NCBI RefSeq assembly: GCF_964340395.1 | Contig: NC_135552.1 | Location: 3,043,017-3,090,516 of the forward strand | Length of the DNA: 47,500 bases | Source: Glandiceps talaboti | Lineage: Eukaryota; Hemichordata; Enteropneusta; Spengelidae | Reading direction: 5' to 3' | In this document: positions 24,233 through 33,559 of the stretch, in pieces | Position numbering within the stretch: position 1 is the stretch's first letter | How the letters are laid out: every line of letters begins with the position of its first letter | Made by a program: the position numbers and the translations under genes | Notes under the pieces: generated by a model | What the model was told of the DNA's origin: nothing | The model's input: only the letters and a program-made list of their open reading frames with translations | Database searches by the model: none

Positions 24233-24289
24233 CACTTACGTTCATCATCATCACACATCATGATCAAATGTAGACGAATAATAAAAAGT

Positions 24290-25405
24290 AAGTACCCTAG
24301 AGAAGACACTTAACACTCTAAGCCGTCAGATGTAGGTGATGTACACTTGATATCTTGTAGATGTAATAGAAATTGCCTTGAATGACAGCCACAAAAGCCA
24401 GACGATAGTACTTTCAGTTGGTCATTATATGTATAGACTATTTATAGAACTTATGGTATATTTTATTTCATTTATTTCATTCATCTAGATTAACTGGTAT
24501 ATACCGAGTACCGTTATGATATGGCAAGTCGGGCAAAAAAGTCCCCTGAACGTTAGATCCTTGATATTTTTATTGTCCATTCCTAATCCCAATGATATGA
24601 TGTACAGGGTTGGTAGAACTTCACTGAGCTCTGTTGAAATGTGGCGCATGAAATATTGAATCTAACGTCCATATTATCTAGTCAATGCTAGGGGTATCAT
24701 TGCTGCCAAGCAATTCTTTGTCGCTTCCTTTGAGTTGCCATACATACCCTTTTATATACAATAGGCCACAGTTTTTCCTTTATTTTTATTTATTACTTTT
24801 ATTTATTTATTTATTTATTTATTTTTTTTTTTTGAGGGGGGGGCAAGTTTAATACACACACTCACAATGCTTGACAGCCAATAGTGAGGAGTTATGAGGG
24901 TATGGTGCCATTATAACTCTCAAACATGAAAACCTATAGTTTGTGTTGGTGTTGGTGTAAAAATAACTTGAATATGACACAGGGCGAACATGACGAATGC
25001 AGGTGGAGACGCGGGAAGGATGGCGAATGCAGATGAAGACGCAGCGAAGATGATGAATGCAAACGGAGACGTGGTGAAATTGGTGACAGTGGTGGAAGTG
25101 CGAAATTTGTGTCTGTGGATGTTAAGTATGAGAGAAAGTCCATAGCCAGGCAAGTGAAAATAATCCAAACTACCGACCCTCTGACCTAACCTAACCTGAG
25201 GACAACCCAAAATGAGAAGAAAAAGAAAAAAGATGAACCGTTTGTGTATATGTAATATGTGGTCATGCATAGTGATGGCAAAAAAGGACCGAGGCGTGAG
25301 GTAGTTGATGGCGATGATGATGAAAATACGGGTAGTATTTGAAATGTGTAGGTTGGAGAGGGGGTTATAAGAACAACAGTCACTCATTCATTCATTCATA
25401 CTTAG
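24290..25405. repeat. Diverged direct duplication, copy 1
   Basis: Shares an ordered series of blocks with 27830-28995: TAGGTGATGTACACTTGATA, CACTGAGCTCTGT, TAGTCAATGCTAGGGGT, CTGCCAAGCAATTCTTTG, a poly-T/poly-G stretch, TGCCATTATAACTCT, GACGAATGCAGGTGGAGACG and GTCACTCAT. A 155-codon minus-strand open frame (24920-25387) falls in it, but its counterpart in copy 2 is not conserved as protein, so I regard it as non-coding. Confidence 0.75.
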
Positions 25406-25699
25406 AAAAGTAAAAGCATTTTAATTTCACAAGATTTTGATAATCATTTTCTTTGGCTTTTGTAACCATCTATTGTTTTGTTATAGTTCCATGCTAATGT
25501 TATAAAAAAATAGTATAAAAATTAAAATTACTGAAAATGTAACATGTAAAATTAACTATATATGCAGTGTGCGTGAACAAAAAGAGTGTTTCCTGTCAAC
25601 AGATGGGTAGGACATTGTGTTTTTATATTTGTCAGGGGGGGGGGGATTGTTTTGTGGATGAATTGCAGGGGGGGGGTCACTATTTTTAAGTACAACATG
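25406..25699. other. AT-rich spacer with two G-runs
   Basis: No gene. G-runs of 9 to 11 bases lie near 25636 and 25669. Confidence 0.4.
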
Positions 25700-27295
25700 A
25701 ACGGTTGCTAGTATTCAATTCCCACATTTCTTGCAATAGTGCTATTCAATACCGGTTGCTAGTATTCAATTCCCACATTTCTTGCAATAGTGCTATTTAA
25801 TACCGGGTGCTAGTATTCAATTCCCACATTTCTTGCAATAGTGCTATTTAATACCGGGTGCTAGTATACAATTCCCACATTTCTTGCAATAGTGCTATTT
25901 AATACCGGTTGCTAGTATTCAATTCCCACATTTCTTACAATAGTGCTATTTAATACCGGGTGCTAGTATTCAATTCCCACATTTCTTGCAATAGTGCTAT
26001 TTAATACCGGGTGCTAGTATTCAATTCCCACATTTCTTGCAATAGTGCTATTTAATACCGGGTGCTAGTATTCAATTCCCACATTTCTTGCAATAGTGCT
26101 ATTTAATACCGGGTGCTAGTATACAATTCCCACATTTCTTGCAATAGTGCTATTTAATACCGGTTGCTAGTATTCAATTCCCACATTTCTTACAATAGTG
26201 CTATTTAATACCGGGTGCTAGTATTCAATTCCCACATTTCTTGCAATAGTGCTATTTAATACCGGGTGCTAGTATTCAATTCCCACATTTCTTGCAATAG
26301 TGCTATTTAATACCGGGTGCTAGTATTCAATTCCCACATTTCTTGCAATAGTGCTATTTAATACCGGGTGCTAGTATACAATTCCCACATTTCTTGCAAT
26401 AGTGCTATTTAATACCGGTTGCTAGTATTCAATTCCCACATTTCTTACAATAGTGCTATTTAATACCGGGTGCTAGTATTCAATTCCCACATTTCTTGCA
26501 ATAGTGCTATTTAATACCGGGTGCTAGTATTCAATTCCCACATTTCTTGCAATAGTGCTATTTAATACCGGTTGCTAGTATTCAATTCCCACATTTCTTG
26601 CAATAGTGCTATTTAATACTTGGTGCTAGTATTCAATTCCCACATGTCTTGCAATAGTGCTATTTAATACCGGTTGCTGGTATTCAATTCCCACATTTCT
26701 TGCAATAGTGCTATTTAATACCGGGTGCTATTATTCAATTCCCACATTTCTTGCAATAGTGCTATTTAATACCGGGTGCTAGTATTCAATTCCCACATTT
26801 CTTGCAATAGTGCTATTTAATACCGGGTGCTATTATTCAATTCCCACATTTCTTGCAATAGTGCTATTTAATACCGGTTGCTAGTATTCAATTCCCACAT
26901 GTCTTGCAATAGTGCTATTTAATACCGGGTGCTATTATTCAATTCCCACATGTCTTGCAATAGTGCTATTTAATACCAGGTGCTGGTATTCAATTCCCAC
27001 ATGTCTTGCAATAGTGCTATTTAATACCGAGTGCTAGTATTCAATTCCCACATGTCTTGCAATAGTGCTATTTAATACCAGGTGCTGGTATTCAATTCCC
27101 ACATGTCTTGCAATAGTGCTATTTAATACCGAGTGCTAGTATTCAATTCCCACATTTCTTGCAATAGTGCTATTTAATACCGAGTGCTAGTATTCAATTC
27201 CCACATGTCTTGTAATAGTGCTATTTAATAATGGATGCCAGTATTCAATTCCCACATTTCTTGCAATAGTGCTATTTAATACCGAGTGCTAGTAT
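25700..27295. repeat. 51-bp minisatellite, about 31 copies, with 255-bp higher-order repeat
   Basis: Unit GGGTGCTAGTATTCAATTCC then CACATTTCTTGCAATAGTGC then TATTTAATACC, 51 bp, with almost no indels. The AGTATACAATT variant occurs near 25865, 26120 and 26375, each followed by a unit with TTCTTACAATAG, so a five-unit (255-bp) block is repeated at least three times. The right third is more heterogeneous (CACATGTCTTG, GCTATTATTC and GAGTGCTAG units). Confidence 0.97.
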
Positions 27296-27829
27296 TGAAG
27301 TGTGTAATAGTGACCCACTTTGAGTGTTATATTATCCATATCCATATTATTGATAATGGTCTTTCTGAGACCTCGACCTTTGACCTCGACCTGTATCTTC
27401 AAGGTCAAATAGCCAAACATTATCATAGTGCACAGTATACAGCAGAGATGCATAGACCAATTTCAACCAAGCCTGGCACAAATGTCAAACTTCACATTTT
27501 GTGCACAAGCTCAGTCTGGTAGCTTAATACATAGAAACCTAAATTAAATGACTTAATACCCATTTTATTTATAATGAGCTTTGAGACCTTGTCATTGCTT
27601 TGTTTTGTGACCTTTGCAATGATGACAAAATATTGGCCATATTTGTCATAAAAAATTCTGAATTTGACTTGGCTAGTAAGTTGAAATATTGAAGACTGTC
27701 TTTGATGAAGACTTGATGAAAATTTATCAGTTTATGAACAACTTTCAGATGAATATTTGAGGCTACATCACTTTTCATCAGTGTTCATGACAGCACAGAT
27801 CAATTGTAGATGAACAGCAAAGATAAGTA
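27296..27829. other. Intergenic sequence with AGGTC-type motifs
   Basis: No gene recognised. 27369-27392 is a run of GACCTCGACCTTTGACC-type repeats with a further AAGGTCAAA at 27401. The open frames here lack protein-like features. Confidence 0.4.
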
Positions 27830-28995
27830 AAGAACTTCTAGATGACGCTTACCATTCATAGCTTTTAGGTGTAAGTGATGTATACTTGATATTCTGTAGA
27901 CGTACCATATAATAGATATTGCCTTGAAATACACTGCCATGGATACACTAAAGACGACAGTACCTTAAATTCACTCAGTCATTAGTAGCATTTTTATGCC
28001 AACAATTATTTAGACTGAGAATGTAGTCATACTCGTATGGTAATTCTGGCTATATGGTCCCCTGGATTTGAGAGTTTAATTTGAATGTTTGTAGTGAAAT
28101 TGACCAACCCACCCCCCTGATAAAAAGAGGATTAAATGTTTGATAGCTCTACTGAGCTCTGTATGCAGTTGAATTTAGGCCGCATTGGAAATTGATTACT
28201 CTAAAATCCATATTACCTAGTCAATGCTAGGGGTGTCATCGCTGCCAAGCAATTCTTTGTTGCCAATTTGAATCACCATACAAGGACACATACTTTTTGT
28301 TGTTTTTTTTTGGGGGGGAGAGGGTTAACATACATGCACATGCTTGACTGCGAATATGAAGAGTTGTAATGGAATGTGCCATTATAACTCTAAACCATAC
28401 AAACATACATACAGAAAGTTAAAATGAATGGGGAACTTTATTGTATTGTTGTAATGAATATGACGCACAACGGTGATGGCAAATAAAGATGGCGACACGG
28501 CAGTAATAGAGATGGCGGCGACACGGCGGAGGTTTGTGAGGTTTATGTGTGTTGGTATGAGAGATTAAGGCCATAGACAGCAAGTGAAAAATATGTAAAA
28601 CCTACAAAGGACTAACCAACGAACCATTGCCAACCAACCAACCAACCGACCAACCAACCAACCAACGCCAACCAACCAACCAACCAACCAACCAACCAAA
28701 CAACAAAGTAATCAACCCTAGAGACCCACCTAGTCAGAGAAAACCAAAATCCACAAGAAACCAGACGTACGGAAAGGGATAACAAAAATCGAGGAGTGCT
28801 GTTTGTGTATGTCAATATGTAATATATGATCATGTGCAGCGAAGACTGCGGACCGAAACGCGAGGTAGATGATGGCGCAGATATGACAATTGGTGCCGGA
28901 GACGCAAAAATGATAGTGTATTTGATGTACGTATGTTGGAAGGGGTGAGGTGGGATAGTTAAAAGAGCAATCACTCATGCAGCCATACAAACTAA
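27830..28995. repeat. Diverged direct duplication, copy 2
   Basis: Same block order and orientation as 24290-25405, about 3.5 kb downstream: TAAGTGATGTATACTTGATA, TACTGAGCTCTGT, TAGTCAATGCTAGGGGT, CTGCCAAGCAATTCTTTG, TGCCATTATAACTCT and AATCACTCATGC. Contains an ACCA-type microsatellite. Confidence 0.75.
28615..28702. repeat. (AACC)n microsatellite
   Basis: Interrupted AACC tetranucleotide run (CCAACCAACCAACC...). The minus-strand frame with repeated WLVG is a by-product. Confidence 0.95.
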
Positions 28996-29944
28996 AAAAA
29001 ACTAAAAAAACTTACTTGGTGCTGATGTCTGAAACTGTTTTTCTGTTCTTCTAAACTCCTCCAAAAGTTCTACTAATAAAATAACTTAAAAATAAATTTC
29101 AATACACAAATTACATTTTAATAGATATACATAAATGCAAAATACACATCAGTATCGTAATAATCAAATACATCGATCAGTCTTGGGTCTTCTTATCACC
29201 ACAGGCTAAAAGAAAGAAATTTAAGAAATAGTATAAGAATTGAAGTATTCACTCACAATGCAATTATATTCTAAATTTATTTTATATTGCAGACATGACA
29301 ATCAAATAGAAATAAAGTTTCTAAATCTAACTTTCAATGTATAAACATATTAAATATTAAAAAGACAGTTTTTTGACTCACATTTTCCATCATTTGTCCA
29401 TCTTTGTCGAGCCTGGCTTCCTGAAAATAAACTTGCATGGAAATTGTATTAATACAGTTTGGTTAATATATTGTGTTTTATTTAATAAAATAATGAAAAA
29501 ATACATTCAATATAAATTACATTTACCAAAGTGCTCCCATATGGTTGATATTAAATTTTCAAGGTTATAATTTGTAGACAATATTTTTTTATGAAATGGG
29601 GTGAAAGGAAGAAATCAAATCTTGACGAAGGTAAACTTGCCCAGGTTTGGGAAACCACTATAAAGAAAGAACTGTGTGTATAAATTTGCAAATACAGTAT
29701 AATTAATTGATTTTTTATTGTTCTACTGTTTCTCCCTGAAAAATCGACCCCAATGGTTAGAAAAGCCAATGAGAATAAGTCAAGCAAAAACATTTTTATA
29801 CTATTAAATTGATTATGAAATAATAACTGACTAAAGTTGCATAAAGTGGGTAGAATTTGTATGTGTTATCAAAATGTGTATTTTTGTCCTATCTCAGAGA
29901 ATTAAATTTTTTTTGCAGAAGTAATATGGGAGGGGGGGGGGGGG
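28996..29944. other. AT-rich interval, no gene seen
   Basis: No conserved exon, RNA gene or tandem array identified. A G-run lies at about 29930-29947. Open frames here are short and of unremarkable composition. Confidence 0.4.
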
Positions 29945-30390
29945 GGGTGCACAACTCCCATAGGTGGGAAAGGTCTGCTGGAAAGCAGTGTTTTTTTGTA
30001 TGCTTTTCTGGGCTGGAAAACTTTGGAAAACCCTGCTCAGCTGGACTGATAGATTTTGCTTCAGTTGCAGCTTAGAATAAATCTATAAATTTCAAAACAT
30101 TATTACAATTCTTAAAAGTGAGATTTCATTTTCCAAAAGACAATTAATTTGGTCAGTTTTTAGCTATTTCATCGTACAAACTGCCGCCTGTATCTATCAT
30201 AGATCTGTAGAGTATCTATTTTGTGCTATAAAGTTGGTATTAGAAAGTGTCTCCATTTTTGGGTATGTAGTATGACAACAGTAAGGGCTTGGTAATCTTA
30301 GCGAAGCCTCCTAGTATCATTTCACACAGAGTTGTCCTGTCATATGAACATGTTTAATGAGAGTAATCCATAATGCCAATACTATTTCAA
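29945..30390 (+). repeat. Left arm of a diverged long inverted repeat
   Basis: Blocks CTCCCATAGGT, GGGAAAGGTCTGCTGGAAAG, ATGCTTTTCTGG, ACCCTGCTCA, GTGAGATTTCATTTTC, GTATGACAACAGT, ATTTCACACAGAGTTG and GCCAATACTA recur in reverse order and opposite orientation at 32490-32995. The arms enclose the transposon at 30448-32283. Confidence 0.75.
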
Positions 30391-30944
30391 CTTTAAGTGC
30401 AATTAATTATGAAAGGAGAATTAGAAATTAACAGTCATTGGTGCCTAATACGCCGTATTCCGGTTATCGAAAAAGCCCCGAAAAGATAAAAGATATGATT
30501 GTTTGGCCACTAGGGGCGCTGTTTTAGAACCGGAAGTGAGGGCCAGAATTGTAGAGCATTGTTGCAAAGCATAGAGTCTATAGGCATCGTAACCACTGAC
30601 TAAAGATTGTCTGTCATTCCCCGTAACTTTACGCTATAATATTGCATTATCGCCCATCAAATAACGAAATAGCAAATTAACCTCTCGTTCTCCTAATATT
30701 TCGCGTAAGTTTTAGCTCTGCAATTCGAACGTGAGGAAAACCCAAAAGTAGCAACATTTTGAAACGGGTAGTACACTGACATCTCACTCACGTTTTCAGT
30801 GTGACCTCGTCCATTTGCGTTACCGTTGGAGAAATTGTAGTGATTGCTTCCAGTCAAACATCGGAACGGAAAAAGGTACAAAAACAGAGGAAAGAACCTT
30901 CAAAATCACAATATACGCTACAGTTATTGCAGCTTGTATAAAAC

Positions 30945-31167
30945 CAATCTGATTAAAATCCGATGTAGATGTCGGCTAATCGTTCATTGCTATTTTACTT
31001 TCGTTATTGTGCCTGAATTGACCTGCGTGGTACATGTTTGATCGCCTCCTCTACCGATCAGGACAAAAACGTAAACATGTACCACGAAGGTCAATTCAGG
31101 CAAAATAACGAAGGTAAAATAGCAATGAACGATTAGCCGACATCTACATCGGATTTTAATCAGATCG
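30945..31167. mobile_element. Hairpin MITE copy A (9-bp target duplication)
   Basis: Near-perfect palindrome from CAATCTGATTAAAATCCGAT to its inverse ending ATCAGATCG. The arms are about 100 bp and the short loop contains CGCCTCCTCTACCGATCAGG. Flanks are GTATAAAAC (30936-30944) and GTATAAGAC (31168-31176), 8 of 9 identical. Size 223 bp. A 9-bp duplication fits a Mutator-type non-autonomous element. Confidence 0.85.
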
Positions 31168-31579
31168 GTATAAGACACGGTATGATGAGTGAACCACGTA
31201 AACGTTACATGGAAGGCCGATTCATTGAAGGGGTGGGCGGTGTGCTACATCAATCACAATAACAATATTTATGATTCGTTGCCGACTTCAATGGGGTTTT
31301 TTATACACTGATGGTCCTGAATGAAGAATAGCAAGCTAACCAAAGTGTGATATTAAAGATGAGTATATCAATACACATATGTTTATGCCAACTTATAACC
31401 AGTACATGAAATGTTTTTTTCCGGACAAAGTTTTATGATTTCACCCGTGGTGCTACACCACTGTTCTAATAAACAAGAAAGGCCTACGTATGCGGCGACA
31501 TCAGTTACAATATAAACATGTGGCTTGGTAATTGTCGACCGAACTCTCAATATTGCAATGACTGTAGCTGGAAGCTGTT

Positions 31580-31821
31580 CAATCTGATTAAAATCCGATG
31601 CAGATGTCGGCTAATCGTTCATTGCTATTTTACCTTCGTTATTTTGCCTGATATTATTTTGCTTGGTACATGTTTACATTTTTTAGCCTGATCGTAGAGG
31701 AGGCGATCAGGCAGGCTAAAAAATGTAAACATGTACCAAGAAGGTCAATTCAGGCAAAATAACGAAGGTAAAATAGCAATGAACGATCAGCCAACATCTA
31801 CATCGGATTTTAATCAGATTG
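31580..31821. mobile_element. Hairpin MITE copy B (perfect 9-bp target duplication)
   Basis: Same family as 30945-31167: starts CAATCTGATTAAAATCCGAT and ends ATCAGATTG, flanked by identical GAAGCTGTT (31571-31579 and 31822-31830). Size 242 bp. The extra length relative to copy A lies around the loop, where AAAAAATGTAAACATGTACC and its inverse extend the stem. It is inserted into the SAP-like gene of the surrounding transposon. Confidence 0.9.
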
Positions 31822-32184
31822 GAAGCTGTTGTCAGATTTGTAATTTTCTAATCGTTCTTTTGTCCAGCAACAGACACCAGTAAGGTAAAGAAATATGTTT
31901 ATCATGTCTACATCAGGTATATTTCGAAGGTCCTCCGTCCAACTTTCAATGTTTCCGCTGTCGATTAGTTCTATCTTTTGATGCTTGACATCCACTATTC
32001 GTCTCCTCTTCCGTTCTCTCAGAAAATTATCATTTTCTAGTGTTTCAAGACCAAGTTGACAGCATTTCTAGCGATATCTAGTAGATTTAGAAGTAGTAAT
32101 TTTCCACTCTTTTATGAATGCACGGAGTTCTTTTACGCCCATTTTGTTGACAGCTTCATACATCGCCATACTATTAGATGTCAT
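31822..32184 (-). pseudogene. SAP-like N-terminal gene fragment of the TIR transposon
   Basis: Reading on the minus strand from an ATG at 32184, the frame begins MTSNSMAMYEAVNKMGVKEL and includes VKELRAFIKEWKI, which resembles the helix-extended-loop-helix SAP motif. It meets one in-frame TAG at 32068-32070, then continues in the same frame through a basic stretch (RERKRRR) and DVKHQKIELIDSGNIESW to TKERLENYKSDNSF, where MITE B interrupts it. The order SAP-like, basic, then a KExLxxYKS segment resembles transposon-associated proteins with later SWIM or YqaJ domains (from memory, unchecked). An open minus-strand frame of about 60 codons continues beyond the MITE (about 31577 down to a stop at 31383), but its homology is unproven. 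SAP domains generally bind DNA. Confidence 0.5.
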
Positions 32185-32285
32185 GACGAAAATTCTGGCC
32201 CTCACTTTGTCAGATATGGTGCGCCCTCTCGCGATACTTTCCTGCGAAACAACCGGAAGTTCGATAACCGGAATACGCCGTATTA

Positions 32286-32480
32286 TGTGCTTATTTACTA
32301 TATATTAGTATTTATTATATATTAGTATTTATCATACATTAGTATTTATTATATTAGTACTTATTACTTATTAGTGATTATTTATTATATGTTATTATTA
32401 TTACCCTAAAGTTATTATTATTATTATTATTGTTATTAAGATAGAATTTAATAGTAGGGCCGGCAAAGAAAATTTATCTA
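32286..32480. repeat. TATTAGTATTTAT microsatellite-like stretch
   Basis: Directly after the transposon, ATTAGTATTTATTATAT recurs several times and passes into (TTATTA)n. No gene. Confidence 0.8.
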
Positions 32481-32489
32481 AAGTGTGCT

Positions 32490-32995
32490 TCTTTGAACTA
32501 GTATTGGCAAAATAAACCACTTTCATTAATTTTGTTCACATGACCATATATCCCAGGATGAGGTGGGCAACTCTTTGTGAAATGACATAGGGAGGCTATG
32601 TTGAAACCCCCAAAAACCAAACTGTTGTCATACTACACACCCTAAAAATGGTCTGACTCTTTCTTATACCAACTGTATCACTCAAAATACATACTATACA
32701 GGTCTATAATACATGCAGACGGTAGTTCATATGATGTAATACCTAAAAACTGATCAAAAATAATTAATTTTTTGAGAAATGAAATCTTACTTTTAGCAAT
32801 TGTAAGAATTATTTTGAAAAATATATCAATATTTTGAACTACAATTAAAATAAAATCAACCAGTCTAGATGGGCAGGGTTATCCAAAATCTTCTCGCCTA
32901 GAAAAGTATATACCCTATATCATACATGTACATGTACCTTATGACATATGCATACAGACTTTACAGCAGACCTTCCCCGTATAGTCCATGGGAGC
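32490..32995 (-). repeat. Right arm of the diverged long inverted repeat
   Basis: Inverted counterpart of 29945-30390, with the same blocks in reverse order (GTTGTCATACTACACACCC, GAAATGACATAGGGAGGC, GAAATCTTACTTTTAGC, GGCAGGGTTATCC, CAGCAGACCTTCCCC). By eye perhaps three quarters identical. Confidence 0.75.
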
Positions 32996-33559
32996 TCAAG
33001 GCCAGGTTTCAAAATAAAGCTTGTTTTATGATTAATTATGCAGAAAATATTGATTTTTGATGACAAATATGGCATATTTTCCGAATGACATGTCACCTTT
33101 GTACCAGTTTTGAAAGAAATCAGATATTGGAAGTCTGAGCCCATTGTAATAGTCACTCACTTTGGGGGACTAAAAGTGCTTTTGCTGGATGAATTCTATT
33201 CCCTTTTCTAAACATTGTGATCTCTGATTGAGAGAGAAACACAAGTGTGGTAAACCATAATATTTTTGTTCAAAATTTCAATTGATAAATATTGAATCAA
33301 ACTTTTATGATTCAGTTTTAATTTAGCAAAACCAATTGCAACCTACAGGAGCATTTTGGTTTACACCAGTTATATTTTTACAGCTTTTATTTTATTTATT
33401 TTTTACAGAGGTTAATGAGGGAGACGGTAGTTCTCTTATAAAAACTTTTTTTAAAAAACTCCTCCCATGTAACAAAAACTACTCTAATGGTGAAAAACTA
33501 ATGGTCCTTGCTCAGTGCTCGGGGATCATCATGTTATAGACTTTTTGTAATTACAGATT
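32996..33559. other. AT-rich interval, no gene seen
   Basis: No supported exon or repeat. The small open frame at 33336-33539 has no protein-like features. Confidence 0.4.

Larger units (their letters stand above)
30448..32283. mobile_element. 1.84-kb TIR transposon with a broken SAP-like gene
   Basis: The left end reads ATACGCCGTATTCCGGTTAT. The right end is its reverse complement with one difference at the centre of a near-palindromic start. Homology between the arms continues for about 100 bp with gaps (GGGCGC, GTGAGGGCCAGAATT). TA flanks both ends (30446-30447 and 32284-32285), consistent with a 2-bp TA or, shifting the boundary, AT target duplication. A minus-strand gene starts just inside the right terminal repeat. 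Two hairpin MITEs are inserted within. The superfamily is not settled; an ISL2EU-like element is one candidate because of the 2-bp duplication and gene type. Confidence 0.75.

Noticed and set aside
24920-25387. 155-codon minus-strand frame as a gene
   Set aside because: It lies in a duplicated repeat whose other copy (27830-28995) does not preserve the frame, and its composition follows the GACGAATGC-type repeats.
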